Origin: a virus
Strand: one strand, 5' to 3'
IMG/VR virus record: IMGVR_UViG_3300042549_005307
Coordinates: 1-55,321 of that record
Length of the DNA: 55,321 bases
Made by a program: the position numbers and the translations under genes. This document shows, in pieces, positions 1-8,013 of this stretch (its first letter is position 1; every line of letters begins with the position of its first letter). Below the pieces are notes generated by a model that had not been told where the DNA came from, made no database searches, and saw only the letters and a list, made by a program, of their open reading frames with translations.

Positions 1-1
1 C

Positions 2-772
2 GCATTTGTAGATGCGGGAAATGCAATTAACGATAACGTTATTAAACCAATCGCAGATGTAGTAGTAGATGCGGGTAATGTAATTAATAATAATGTTATT
101 CAACCAATTGCAGGTGGTATAAACACTGCAATAGGTAGTGTAGAAGATGCATACAACTATTCAGTAGCATTTGCTACCGATAGTGCACACAGAGTAGAAA
201 GTGCAGCTTGTACTATTGCAAGTACTACCGAAGAATTTGCAAAGGTAGGATTCGATGTAACTCAAAACGAATTTGTTCAATTATCTAAACAAGCCGAACA
301 ACAAATTGTTGCAGGTGTTGAAATAGTGGCAGCAGGTGCAGTAGCTGCATATAATTGGGCAGATGCAAATGCTTGTACAATTGGAATAACTGCAGCAATC
401 TCTACGGGTTGTGTTTTAGCATTTACACCGGCACAACCTGCTGGAGCAGCAACTTCAACTACATTATCTTTAATGGCTACACCGGTTCTTTACGTTGCAG
501 ATATGGCAGCTAAAATGGCAGTATCAACGGCAATGGGTGTAATAGTAGCGGATGGATTTTTAGCAATACCTGGTGTTGGTGGAAATGTTGACCCACAATT
601 ATTAAGAAATGTATGTTCAAATTGTATCTATTATAGTTTAGATTCGGCTGCATTATGGGCTACTCCTGCTGGAGTTGGTATCGCAATCGGAGCTGCAGTA
701 GCACCAGTTGTTGCATCTTTGGTATGTACTAGAACTTGTCCAAATGGATTCAGTAAAGCGTTGGGTGCATAA
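2..772 (+). CDS. C-terminal part of a repeat-containing, hydrophobic protein (5' end outside window)
   Basis: The frame is open from base 2 to the TAA at 770-772, so this is the tail of a longer gene. A GTG at 326 is only an internal codon. The first residues hold two copies of a 19-residue unit with the core VDAGN-IN-NVI-PIA, so the missing part may be more of the same. A hydrophobic Ala/Gly/Thr-rich stretch (about bases 380-580) and a second one near the end (about 650-740) could be membrane hairpins. Cysteines occur in pairs late in the protein (NVCSNC, VCTRTC). It lies just upstream of an envelope gene block. I do not recognise the family; a virion or surface protein is possible. Confidence 0.75.
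   Translation, partial: AFVDAGNAINDNVIKPIADVVVDAGNVINNNVIQPIAGGINTAIGSVEDAYNYSVAFATDSAHRVESAACTIASTTEEFAKVGFDVTQNEFVQLSKQAEQQIVAGVEIVAAGAVAAYNWADANACTIGITAAISTGCVLAFTPAQPAGAATSTTLSLMATPVLYVADMAAKMAVSTAMGVIVADGFLAIPGVGGNVDPQLLRNVCSNCIYYSLDSAALWATPAGVGIAIGAAVAPVVASLVCTRTCPNGFSKALGA
8..121 (+). repeat. Two tandem 57-bp units encoding a 19-residue repeat
   Basis: Unit one starts at 8 and unit two at 65, an exact 57-bp (19-codon) period. Both read VDAGN-x-IN-x-NVI-x-PIA. The differences are scattered point changes, many silent, so the duplication is old and kept at the protein level. The array is cut by the window edge. Confidence 0.75.
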
Positions 773-785
773 TATATATTTAACA

Positions 786-804
786 ATTTCGTAACATACG
801 AAAT
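786..804 (+). terminator. Perfect 8-bp inverted repeat after the first gene
   Basis: ATTTCGTA, a 3-base loop, then TACGAAAT, followed by GGTATTTTAA. It lies 14 bases after the stop codon of the upstream gene and 50 bases before the receptor start. The T-run is weak, so it may be an attenuator or RNA-stabilising hairpin rather than a full terminator. Confidence 0.4.
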
Positions 805-819
805 GGTATTTTAATGAGA

Positions 820-867
820 TAGTTTCCTACTTATTGTTGAACTAAAAAAACAATAATGAGGAAACTA
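820..867 (+). promoter_or_regulatory. Long hairpin that encloses the TonB-receptor start codon
   Basis: TAGTTTCCT (820-828) is the exact complement of AGGAAACTA (859-867), and ATTGTT (833-838) of AACAAT (849-854). The ATG at 856-858 lies in the internal loop between the two stems, and codons 2-4 are inside the outer stem. This arrangement could hide the start codon and make translation depend on a factor, on temperature or on RNA processing. Visible in the sequence; function inferred. Confidence 0.5.
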
Positions 868-3339
868 TTTTTATTATCAATTCTGTTACTTTCACATCAA
901 ATTTTCTCTCAAAACCTTTCAGGTAAAGTAAAAACAAACAAAGAAGAACTTATAGGTGTAACAATTTGGCTTACCAATAATACAACAAATAAGAAAGTAG
1001 GAACAACATCTGATATTGAATCCAAATATCAATTTACCAATATAGCAAAAGGAAAGTATTCAATCAAAGCATCTTTCGTTGGATACAAAGAATACATTAA
1101 AGATATTACAATTGATACTACAACTAACCTTGATATTCAGTTAGAAGAAGATACGAAAGTATTACAAGAAGTTGTAGTAAAGCAAGTAGCAAAGAAAGAA
1201 ACTGCAACTGCACTTATCAATACACTTAAAGCATCTTACATTGTAGCAGATGGATTATCAATTGAATCCATAAAGAAAACACCGGATAGAACTGTTGGAG
1301 ATGCACTTAAAAGAGTTAGTGGTGTAACAATCCAAAACGATAAGTTTGTTTTAGTTAGAGGTTTAGCTGATAGATACAACTCGGCTCTACTAAACAAATC
1401 AATCCTACCATCAACCGAACCTGATAGAAGAGCATTCTCATTTGATATTATCCCAACATCACTTATAGATAATATCATCATCAACAAAGGAGCATCAGCA
1501 AACCTACCGGGTGATTTCGCAGGAGGTTTAGTACAAATAACAACAAAAGAAGTTAGTGGTGATTTCTTTAATATATCATTGGGAGGAAGCTGGGGTTCAT
1601 TATCAACAGGACAGGATTTTAAGTTGGTAGACCCTATACAATTCCCAACATCATTCCCATCAACAAACACATATAGAATTGCTGGATTAGGTGATAGGAG
1701 AGCATACACTAAACTAATAGGTTCACCACAAACCGAAACATCAACATCTATTCCAAACTTAAATGGTAACTTATCATTTGGTGTTGTGAAAAACAAATGG
1801 AACATCTTATTCAGTTCAACTGCAAGAAACACATACTCTGCTAATACAACTGAAAGAATAGATTACCAATCATCTACCGAATTAGCATACAACTATAAAG
1901 ACCTAAATTACTCAAATGTACAATCATTAAACGGATTATTAAACATAGTGTATTTGGGAGAGAATCGTTATAGTTGGAAAACACTTGCTAACTACCAAAA
2001 CGAAAAATCATTTTTAAGTAGAGTTGGTGAGAACTATGATAATGTTCAGTATGTAGATAGTAAATCATCTAACTCAATTCAAAAGTTAGTATTCAATACA
2101 CAATTTGAAGGTAAGTTTAAAACATTAGATTTTAATGTAGGGTACAATCTTATGTTGAGAGACCAACCCGATTATAGAGTAACACCTTATATATCATCTT
2201 TATACACATCAACTCCCTACTCAATAGCATGGAGAGATACCTATCGTTTTTGGAGTGTAATGGATGAAAACTCATTCAATGGGGGATTAAACAAATCCAT
2301 AGGAGATATTCGTTTAGGAGTGGGTTATTTAAAGAAATTGAGAAACTTCAAAGCAAGAATATTCAGATACGAATCAACTGATTTGTTAAATGAGATTACA
2401 AACAACACCGATAGATATACTGCCGATTTTGATTTGGCAAATGCATATATGATGTACGAAAAAGAAATTGATAAACTAAAAATAAACACAGGGTTTAGAA
2501 CGGAATACAATTTATTTAAAGTTCAAACATCTGATTTTGGTGGACAGAGGATTTCAGTAGATAGAGAATATTTGGATATACTACCATCATTAAACGCAAC
2601 ATATTCAACATCGGAAAAAACAAAGGTTAGATTATCCGTAAGTAAAACATTAGCAAGACCAGAGTTTAGAGAGGTAGCTAATTTTGCGTATTATGACTTT
2701 GTTAGAAACGCACAACTATTAGGAAATCCAAACTTACAAAAAACGGATATATTCAATTCAGATATAAAGTTCGAGTTGTATCCTAAATCAGGTGAGAATA
2801 TATCAATCGGTTTTTTTGGTAAGAAGTTCTTCAATCCAATTGAGCAAGTTGTAGCAGATGGTTCAGTTCCATCAAATCTATTATTAACATATAAAAATCC
2901 AAATGAAGCATTGGTATATGGAGTTGAGATTGAACTTCGTAAAAAATTAAATGATTGGTTAGATTTATATTCAAACACATCATTCATCAATTCGGAAGTT
3001 GATATAAATGGAATTAAAAGACAATTGCAAGGACAATCAAACTATGTAGTAAATGGTGGATTGAACTTACATAAAAACAACAATACATTCAACATATCAT
3101 ACAATAGAGTTGGAGATAGAATATCAGCAGTAGGATTTCAAGGATACCCTGATATATTTGAAAACTCTCGTGATGTAGTTGATATTGTTATTCTTCGTAA
3201 AATTAAAAACGGAGAAATTAAATTAGCAGTATCGGATATATTCAGACAACCATTTGAGTATTACCAAAAACCAAATAGAACTTTAATTAAAACAAACAAC
3301 GAAACAACAGTTTCACTAACACTAAATTACAACCTATGA
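856..3339 (+). CDS. TonB-dependent outer-membrane receptor
   Basis: An 827-residue precursor with a clear signal peptide (about residues 1-19, ending IFSQ). A carboxypeptidase-regulatory-like beta domain follows (about 20-100), then the plug domain (about 110-240; the block RGLADRYNSALLN and a GDFAGGLVQI end) and a 22-strand-type barrel ending in the aromatic strand LTLNYNL. Such receptors use TonB energy to import a scarce ligand across the outer membrane. It overlaps the next lipoprotein gene by 4 bases (ATGA), so the two are translationally coupled. In Flavobacteriia I recall this subfamily beside the same lipoprotein family, often near phosphate genes; that link is from memory. It is very unusual beside phage genes, yet it is as AT-rich as its neighbours. 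The ligand cannot be read from the sequence. Confidence 0.93.
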   Translation: MRKLFLLSILLLSHQIFSQNLSGKVKTNKEELIGVTIWLTNNTTNKKVGTTSDIESKYQFTNIAKGKYSIKASFVGYKEYIKDITIDTTTNLDIQLEEDTKVLQEVVVKQVAKKETATALINTLKASYIVADGLSIESIKKTPDRTVGDALKRVSGVTIQNDKFVLVRGLADRYNSALLNKSILPSTEPDRRAFSFDIIPTSLIDNIIINKGASANLPGDFAGGLVQITTKEVSGDFFNISLGGSWGSLSTGQDFKLVDPIQFPTSFPSTNTYRIAGLGDRRAYTKLIGSPQTETSTSIPNLNGNLSFGVVKNKWNILFSSTARNTYSANTTERIDYQSSTELAYNYKDLNYSNVQSLNGLLNIVYLGENRYSWKTLANYQNEKSFLSRVGENYDNVQYVDSKSSNSIQKLVFNTQFEGKFKTLDFNVGYNLMLRDQPDYRVTPYISSLYTSTPYSIAWRDTYRFWSVMDENSFNGGLNKSIGDIRLGVGYLKKLRNFKARIFRYESTDLLNEITNNTDRYTADFDLANAYMMYEKEIDKLKINTGFRTEYNLFKVQTSDFGGQRISVDREYLDILPSLNATYSTSEKTKVRLSVSKTLARPEFREVANFAYYDFVRNAQLLGNPNLQKTDIFNSDIKFELYPKSGENISIGFFGKKFFNPIEQVVADGSVPSNLLLTYKNPNEALVYGVEIELRKKLNDWLDLYSNTSFINSEVDINGIKRQLQGQSNYVVNGGLNLHKNNNTFNISYNRVGDRISAVGFQGYPDIFENSRDVVDIVILRKIKNGEIKLAVSDIFRQPFEYYQKPNRTLIKTNNETTVSLTLNYNL

Positions 3340-4538
3340 AAAAATTATTAGTATTGTTCGCAAGTTTAACAATGTTTGCATGTTCCAAAGATTTAGGTGG
3401 AGATGTAGCACCTGTAAATGTACCAACATCAACAACTTTGAGTGGTAATATCACATCAACTACAACTCTTACATCGGATAAAGAGTGGGTATTAAAAGGA
3501 TATGTTTATGTAACCGATGGTGCTAAACTTATCATTCAACCTGGCACAATAATCAAATCTGATATAAGTGAGAAAGGTGCATTATGTATTGAAAGAGGAG
3601 CACAAATTGTAGCAGAAGGTACTGCAACAAAACCAATCATATTTACATCTGGTAGACCAGTAGGTGAAAGAACTCCAGGTGATTGGGGTGGTATTGTAAT
3701 ATTGGGTAGAGCAAAAACCAATAGAACATCCGAACCAACTATCGAAGGTGGTATTGGTAGACCGTATGGTGGTACTAACGATTTAGATAATAGTGGTATC
3801 TTAAAATATGTTCGTATTGAATACGCTGGTATTGCAGCAATGCCAAACTCTGAAATCAACGCACTAACATTGGGTGGAGTTGGTAGTGGAACAATCATTG
3901 AGAATGTTCAAACTATCTACGCTAATGATGATGCATTTGAATTCTTTGGTGGAACTGTAAATGCTAAAAATCTATACGCATACGGAACTGCGGATGATGA
4001 TTATGATTTTGATTTTGGATATAGAGGTAAAGTATCTAATTCAGTTTCCAAAAGAGACCCACAATTTGTAGATAACGGAGATGCAGGAAATGGTGTAGAG
4101 TGTGATAACGATGGAACGGGTTCATCTGCAGAACCATTTACACATCCTATATTAGATGGTGTAATTTTAATTGGACCTAACGATGCTACATCTTTATCAA
4201 ATCATAATTTAGCAATGAGATGGAGAAGAGCAACTCAATTTGAAGTATATAACTCTACAATCATTGGATATATGAAAGGTGGTTTCTCAATGGAAAGTAA
4301 CGAAACGGCACAATTCTACAAAGATGGTGTAAGTAAGTTTCAAAACAATAAAATCGGTTCATTTAATTCATTGAACTTTATCAGTAGAGCAACTACTATT
4401 ATCACATCTGATTTAGTTAAAACAAAAGCATTAAGTGAAGGTAATACTGAAATAACTTTAACTGCAACTGAAATTGAAACTTTATCTAAACCAACTTGGA
4501 CAAATGGTTGGACAAAATTCCCAACAAAAGGAAATTAA
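3336..4538 (+). CDS. Surface or periplasmic lipoprotein paired with the TonB receptor
   Basis: A 400-residue protein with a lipobox signal (TMFACSKD, Cys at residue 16). The body has the right-handed beta-helix style of a known Bacteroidota family: a block ending IIQPGTIIKSD, then GAQIVAEGTATKPIIFTSG, GDWGGIVILGRA, TIEGGIGRPYGG, LTLGGVGSGT and DDDYDFDFGYRGK. Some databases call members multidrug transporter, which has no support here because there are no membrane spans. Coupled by ATGA to the receptor, it is best read as its accessory lipoprotein, for ligand capture or receptor capping. The acidic DDDYDFDFGY patch could bind metal. Ligand unknown. Confidence 0.85.
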   Translation: MKKLLVLFASLTMFACSKDLGGDVAPVNVPTSTTLSGNITSTTTLTSDKEWVLKGYVYVTDGAKLIIQPGTIIKSDISEKGALCIERGAQIVAEGTATKPIIFTSGRPVGERTPGDWGGIVILGRAKTNRTSEPTIEGGIGRPYGGTNDLDNSGILKYVRIEYAGIAAMPNSEINALTLGGVGSGTIIENVQTIYANDDAFEFFGGTVNAKNLYAYGTADDDYDFDFGYRGKVSNSVSKRDPQFVDNGDAGNGVECDNDGTGSSAEPFTHPILDGVILIGPNDATSLSNHNLAMRWRRATQFEVYNSTIIGYMKGGFSMESNETAQFYKDGVSKFQNNKIGSFNSLNFISRATTIITSDLVKTKALSEGNTEITLTATEIETLSKPTWTNGWTKFPTKGN

Positions 4539-4540
4539 GT

Positions 4541-4565
4541 GATATTTATATAAGTAGAAAATATC
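4541..4565 (+). promoter_or_regulatory. TATTTATA box in a small inverted repeat upstream of the Ala-rich protein
   Basis: GATATTT (4541-4547) pairs with AAATATC (4559-4565), and TATTTATA occupies 4543-4550, 22 bases before the TTG start at 4573. It is one of a set of TATTTATA boxes at a similar distance from several starts in the window. Confidence 0.4.
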
Positions 4566-4572
4566 ATAATGA

Positions 4573-6171
4573 TTGAAAAAGTTAAGAATACTATTAAGTG
4601 TATTATTCATATTCTGTCTAGCTTTCAAAGCTAACGGACAAACAACATTTACACAAACATTTATAGATAAGTGTACTGGTGAAGTAAAACTTGCCACTAC
4701 TACTTACGTTAATGGAAATGCTTTTGTATCATTTTATGACCAAATGAAAGTATTTACACCCGATGAAGTTCAAAGTGGTGCAATGAAAATTTGGTTACAA
4801 GCGGTATATATCACATACGCTAACAAAGGGTGTGCTGCAACGGTAGTTCAACAAACAGTTCAACAAACGGTAAATCAGGCAGTTCAGCAAGCGGCAGCGG
4901 CGGCAGCAACGCAAGCAGCGGCGGCGGCTGCATCAAAAGCTGCGGAGGCGGCGGCTTCGGCAGCTGCATCGGCAGCGGCTTCAAAAGCTGCGGAGGCGGC
5001 AGCCTCAAAAGCCGCAGAAGAGGCGGCAGCAAAAGCGGCGGCAGAAGCAGCCTCAAAAGCTGCGGCAGCAGCTGCATCGGCAGCGGCTTCAAAAGCAGCT
5101 GGTTCGGCGGCGGGTGGAGCCGCATCATCGGCAGCTGGTTCGGCGGCTGGTGGGGCAGCTTCATCGGCAGCAGCTTCCGCAGTTCCACCCCCACCACCAA
5201 CTCCATCAGCACCAACCCCATCCGCTCCTGCACCAGCAGCCAATAATACACCTGCGCCAGCAAGTGGTGGTTCATCACAAAGTGGGGGAGGAGGAGCTGC
5301 TCCAAAAGCCGAAGCAAAAGCTGAAGCAAAAGCAGAGGCAAAGGCTGAAGCTAAATCGGAAAGTAAGAGTGAATCCAAATCTGAATCTAAATCCGAATCA
5401 AAAGAAGAATCCAAATCAGAAAGTAAGAGTGAGGAAAAGAAAGAAGAATCTAAATCCGAATCTAAAAAAGAAGAAAAGAAAGAGGAGAAGAAGGAAGAAA
5501 AGAAAAAGGCTGCAATAATAAACCCATTACTATTTGCATCCGATTTAAGTGTAGTTCAATCTGATACTGCTAATTGGGATGCTATTATAACATTGGGTGT
5601 ATCTCGTTCATCGGCAGCAGGTAATGTTAGTTATTCAGGAACATCTATGATATGGTCTAGCTTAAAGCAATTTGCTTTGAGTGGTGGTATTACTAAAATG
5701 AACTTAAAGGATGGAGCATTAGTATCTATGAACTCCTATTCAGTTACTACTGCATATTTAAGTGGAACTTTAATGGGGTTAGCTGGATTTACTTGGATTA
5801 AACCACATCCTAAATTTGGTGTATATGGTTATAATGTGGGTTTGGTTAATTTACTATCACCGCAAGAAACTGGTGGGTATTCGTATGGTATGAGTAGTTC
5901 AACCGTTGCCTTTTGGACTAAACCATATCAAATGAATAAAAAACTAACACTATCACCACAGATATTTACGATGTTACCGGGTGGGAGTTGGGATAGTTCT
6001 AATGGGGATATAAAAATGGGTAAAGACTTTGGATTTTTATTAGGAACATCCGTAGATTATAAATTATCCAAAAAGTTTGGTTTGAGTTTCAACTATAAGA
6101 TAAACACATCAACTGCTTCTGGAGCACCGATATTAAGTAATTTCTTAATAGGTTCTAGATTAATGCTTTAG
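4573..6171 (+). CDS. Exported Ala-, Pro- and Lys/Glu-rich protein with C-terminal barrel-like domain
   Basis: A 532-residue product. The start is TTG: an in-frame TGA lies directly before it (4570-4572) and the nearby ATG at 4569 is in another frame. The TTG gives a good signal peptide (MKKLRILLSVLFIF then a cut after ANG). The mature part has a short folded domain (to about residue 100), an Ala-rich helix of Ala-Ser-Lys/Glu repeats (about 106-205), a Pro-rich linker (206-230), a Lys/Glu/Ser repeat (about 241-313) and a beta-rich end (about 316-532, closing LIGSRLML) like an outer-membrane barrel. The Ala stretch is a GC-rich island in AT-rich DNA. It looks like a rod linking two compartments or a fibre. 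Family unknown. Confidence 0.8.
   Translation: MKKLRILLSVLFIFCLAFKANGQTTFTQTFIDKCTGEVKLATTTYVNGNAFVSFYDQMKVFTPDEVQSGAMKIWLQAVYITYANKGCAATVVQQTVQQTVNQAVQQAAAAAATQAAAAAASKAAEAAASAAASAAASKAAEAAASKAAEEAAAKAAAEAASKAAAAAASAAASKAAGSAAGGAASSAAGSAAGGAASSAAASAVPPPPPTPSAPTPSAPAPAANNTPAPASGGSSQSGGGGAAPKAEAKAEAKAEAKAEAKSESKSESKSESKSESKEESKSESKSEEKKEESKSESKKEEKKEEKKEEKKKAAIINPLLFASDLSVVQSDTANWDAIITLGVSRSSAAGNVSYSGTSMIWSSLKQFALSGGITKMNLKDGALVSMNSYSVTTAYLSGTLMGLAGFTWIKPHPKFGVYGYNVGLVNLLSPQETGGYSYGMSSSTVAFWTKPYQMNKKLTLSPQIFTMLPGGSWDSSNGDIKMGKDFGFLLGTSVDYKLSKKFGLSFNYKINTSTASGAPILSNFLIGSRLML
4884..5190 (+). repeat. GC-rich GCG/GCA low-complexity tract encoding poly-Ala helix
   Basis: Near-continuous GCG, GCA, GCT and GCC codons with periodic AAA and TCA codons; GC content is far above that of the window. 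Because of the repeats, spurious open frames appear on both strands. Slippage could change its length. Confidence 0.8.
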
Positions 6172-6326
6172 ATTCCTAAAACTTCATCCATTTCTTCAAT
6201 AACTTGGTTGGTAATATCAGTTTGACCAGCAAGGTTTAACCCCGCCATAGTAATACTAAATACCGCAGCTGAAACTACAATTGTTCCAATTGAATAAACT
6301 AATGCTTTTGTAAAAAATGTTTTCAT
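6168..6326 (-). CDS. Small membrane protein, the only minus-strand gene
   Basis: Read on the minus strand, ATG at 6326-6324 opens 52 codons to TAA at 6170-6168. The peptide begins MKTFFTKALVYSIGTIVV, has one hydrophobic helix (about residues 8-30) and ends with an acidic amphipathic tail (VIEEMDEVLGI). A real Shine-Dalgarno-like GGAAG lies just upstream and a TATTTATA box (6351-6344 on this strand) 17 bases before the ATG. It overlaps the end of the Ala-rich gene tail to tail by 4 bases. The signals make it a real gene despite its size. Function unknown; holin-like or regulatory peptide are guesses. Confidence 0.72.
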   Translation of the reverse strand: MKTFFTKALVYSIGTIVVSAAVFSITMAGLNLAGQTDITNQVIEEMDEVLGI

Positions 6327-6343
6327 ATAACTTCCAATGTATA

Positions 6344-6351
6344 TATAAATA
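6344..6351 (-). promoter_or_regulatory. TATTTATA box for the minus-strand gene
   Basis: The minus strand reads TATTTATA here inside a longer AT tract, 17 bases before the start codon. It matches the box seen before several plus-strand virion and envelope genes, which supports both the gene and the motif. Confidence 0.4.
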
Positions 6352-6387
6352 TATTAAAAAAATATTTTGAAAATAATTAAGAAAACA

Positions 6388-6420
6388 TTAGGAAATGTGA
6401 ATTATTTTGCCTACCTTTAT
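6388..6420 (+). promoter_or_regulatory. Bacteroidota-type promoter (TTAGG, 20 bp, TACCTTTAT)
   Basis: The -33-like TTAGG at 6388-6392 and the -7-like TACCTTTAT at 6412-6420 are separated by 20 bp from TAG to TA. The leader after it (AGAGTAGTAAGAGATAAACA) recurs almost unchanged after the promoter at 6941. Confidence 0.65.
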
Positions 6421-6454
6421 AGAGTAGTAAGAGATAAACATAAAAAATAAAGAT

Positions 6455-6655
6455 ATGAGTAACGAAGAGATTGTTTCAATGAGTGTGAGTGAGTATTGTG
6501 ATTTGTTAATCACAATGGCGGAGTTCGCTGGGAGTAATGACCCCCATAAGGTCAATTGGGATTACACCTTTTGGCATGGGGTGGTGAGTGAGGAGCGTTA
6601 CGCAGAGGTAATACCTGCGTTGGTTGAACGTGGGTATGAGTCTTGGATGGCTTAA
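6455..6655 (+). CDS. Hypothetical acidic protein, 66 residues
   Basis: It starts at the ATG after AAAGAT, a start context common in this window. The product is acidic and aromatic (NWDYTFWHGVVSEERY), with no signal peptide or membrane span. First gene of a run of small genes that follow repeated host-type promoters, as is typical for early phage genes that alter the host. Family not recognised. Confidence 0.75.
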   Translation: MSNEEIVSMSVSEYCDLLITMAEFAGSNDPHKVNWDYTFWHGVVSEERYAEVIPALVERGYESWMA

Positions 6656-6686
6656 TTTGAATTGTTAAACATAAACAAATAAATAT

Positions 6687-6917
6687 ATGAGAAACGGATT
6701 GAGTATTTCAACATTAAAAACGATTGAAGCAGAGTTTGGTGATTTTGAAATCAAACAGGTTTGGGGTGGTGATTATAATGTGTTTTTCCGATTTGGTTAT
6801 TGGAGAAGCGTTGATTTGGCTAAATTACAGGCCATCATCGGTGGTTCGAATGAGGTAGTTGAAGATGCAGATTACGATGAAGATTGTGGATATTTATTTA
6901 TGTATCGCCTAAAATAA
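6687..6917 (+). CDS. Hypothetical protein, 76 residues
   Basis: It begins MRNGLSISTLKTIEAEFGDF and ends with an acidic patch (VVEDADYDEDCGYLF). The predicted fold is a small alpha/beta domain with no recognisable motif. It follows the 66-residue gene by 31 bases and probably shares its transcript; the promoter at 6941 lies behind it. Confidence 0.72.
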   Translation: MRNGLSISTLKTIEAEFGDFEIKQVWGGDYNVFFRFGYWRSVDLAKLQAIIGGSNEVVEDADYDEDCGYLFMYRLK

Positions 6918-6940
6918 TTAAAAAATATTTTACAAAGACG

Positions 6941-6972
6941 TTGCATAATTGAATTATTTTGCTTACCTTTAT
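6941..6972 (+). promoter_or_regulatory. Host-type promoter with shared 29-bp upstream repeat
   Basis: TTG at 6941-6943, 20 bp, then TACCTTTAT at 6964-6972. The stretch 6934-6962 is repeated with one mismatch at 40389-40417 before the MoxR gene, and its leader matches that of the promoter at 6388. Confidence 0.7.
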
Positions 6973-7007
6973 AGAGTAATAAGAGTTAAACATAAAACAA
7001 TAAAGAT

Positions 7008-7313
7008 ATGATGAATGAAGCCCCAATTCCGATGATGAAAGCAGTGAGTTTTCTATCAGACCTTAAAGAATTTATTGAGTACTGTAATGATTTCTACAAT
7101 GAAGAGTATGGTGAGTATCGCATCGCATCCACAGAGGATATTGAGGCAGCAATCGGTGAGTATCTGACCGAACCACATGAGCACGAAATTCAGTTTGACT
7201 CATTTGATAGAGAGAAAGTTAGAGAGATATTAGAACCCAATTACAATTACGCAGGTGTTAGTGGTGGATTCACATTAGGACCAGCAATTGAGTTTTCGGT
7301 TTGTGAAGAATAA
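7008..7313 (+). CDS. Hypothetical protein, 101 residues
   Basis: Acidic, soluble product (EEYGEYRIASTEDIEAAIGEY) ending FTLGPAIEFSVCEE. The start is the first of two adjacent ATGs after AAAGAT; the second is equally possible. It is the first gene behind the promoter at 6941 and heads a closely spaced set running to about 9475. Not recognised. Confidence 0.73.
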   Translation: MMNEAPIPMMKAVSFLSDLKEFIEYCNDFYNEEYGEYRIASTEDIEAAIGEYLTEPHEHEIQFDSFDREKVREILEPNYNYAGVSGGFTLGPAIEFSVCEE

Positions 7314-7325
7314 AATATAAAAGTT

Positions 7326-7502
7326 ATGAAAAATTACCAATTTAATTATTACGGCTGGGTGCCAGGTTACAATGATTTCGATGATGAGCAAATCTTCATC
7401 TCTGCTCCTTCAAAAGAGGAAGCAATTAAAATCTTCAATTCTATAAAAAGGTTCATTAAATACGGACCAGAAATTATTGAGTTAGACACTTTAAACAAAT
7501 AA
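7326..7502 (+). CDS. Small hypothetical protein, 58 residues
   Basis: ATG at 7326 after AAGTT opens 58 codons to TAA at 7500-7502. The product begins MKNYQFNYYGWVPGYNDFDD and contains SAPSKEEAIKIF, a pattern like small Bacteroidota and phage domains in which an edge strand is followed by a helix. It fits exactly between its neighbours with 3 bases before the next ATG. Confidence 0.72.
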   Translation: MKNYQFNYYGWVPGYNDFDDEQIFISAPSKEEAIKIFNSIKRFIKYGPEIIELDTLNK

Positions 7503-7505
7503 GAT

Positions 7506-7748
7506 ATGAGTTTTATTAGATTTAACAGACACGCCAATATGACTTCGGAAACACGAGGTGAAATTATGGATATTTTAAAAGAGGTTGATTTCAATACTGG
7601 TTTTGACCTTATGAATATGTTATACGGATTATTTGATGGCTACCTTTACGATGATTTACTTGAAGTAGCTAGAGGTGCAAACGTAGATAAGGCACTTTAC
7701 AATAGAATAAAAAATGTAGTTTCGGTTATTAAAAATTATAAAATTTAA
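7506..7748 (+). CDS. Hypothetical protein, 80 residues
   Basis: Starts at the ATG after AAGAT, 3 bases after the previous stop. Mainly helical, with the segment TGFDLMNMLYGLFDGYLYDDLLEVARG, which looks like a small protein-protein interaction fold. No catalytic motif. Same presumed operon as its neighbours. Confidence 0.74.
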   Translation: MSFIRFNRHANMTSETRGEIMDILKEVDFNTGFDLMNMLYGLFDGYLYDDLLEVARGANVDKALYNRIKNVVSVIKNYKI

Positions 7749-7752
7749 AAGT

Positions 7753-8013
7753 ATGCATATTAGAGAGCAATGTAGACAGCGAGCTATTCAATTCGCTAAT
7801 GAATGGAAATCAGAATTTCCAAATGTAAGTGACCATAATATTGAAATGATGGTTTCGATTATGGTAACGCGTGATAAATCATCTTATGCGGGTGGTGGTT
7901 TCGTAGAAGCAGTTTGTGCTAACGATTTGGTTGGAGCAGTTACTCGTGCTGATAGTGATAACATTAGAGTTATTAAATTATTAGCACTCACACATAAACA
8001 ATGTTACTTATAA
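7753..8013 (+). CDS. Hypothetical protein, 86 residues
   Basis: Starts 4 bases after the previous stop. A helical N-terminus (HIREQCRQRAIQFANEWKSE) is followed by a Gly-rich turn (SSYAGGGFVEAV). No motif that I can assign; part of the same tightly spaced gene run. Confidence 0.74.
   Translation: MHIREQCRQRAIQFANEWKSEFPNVSDHNIEMMVSIMVTRDKSSYAGGGFVEAVCANDLVGAVTRADSDNIRVIKLLALTHKQCYL

Noticed and set aside
1236-2990. Minus-strand open frames within the receptor gene
   Set aside because: No ribosome or promoter signals; the plus frame encodes a clear TonB receptor.
4820-5518. Several long open frames in other phases and on the minus strand inside the Ala-rich tract
   Set aside because: They are a by-product of GCN repeats: products are pure Leu/Pro/Gln, Gly/Ser or Ala runs with no start signals, while the 4573 frame has a signal peptide and a folded end.
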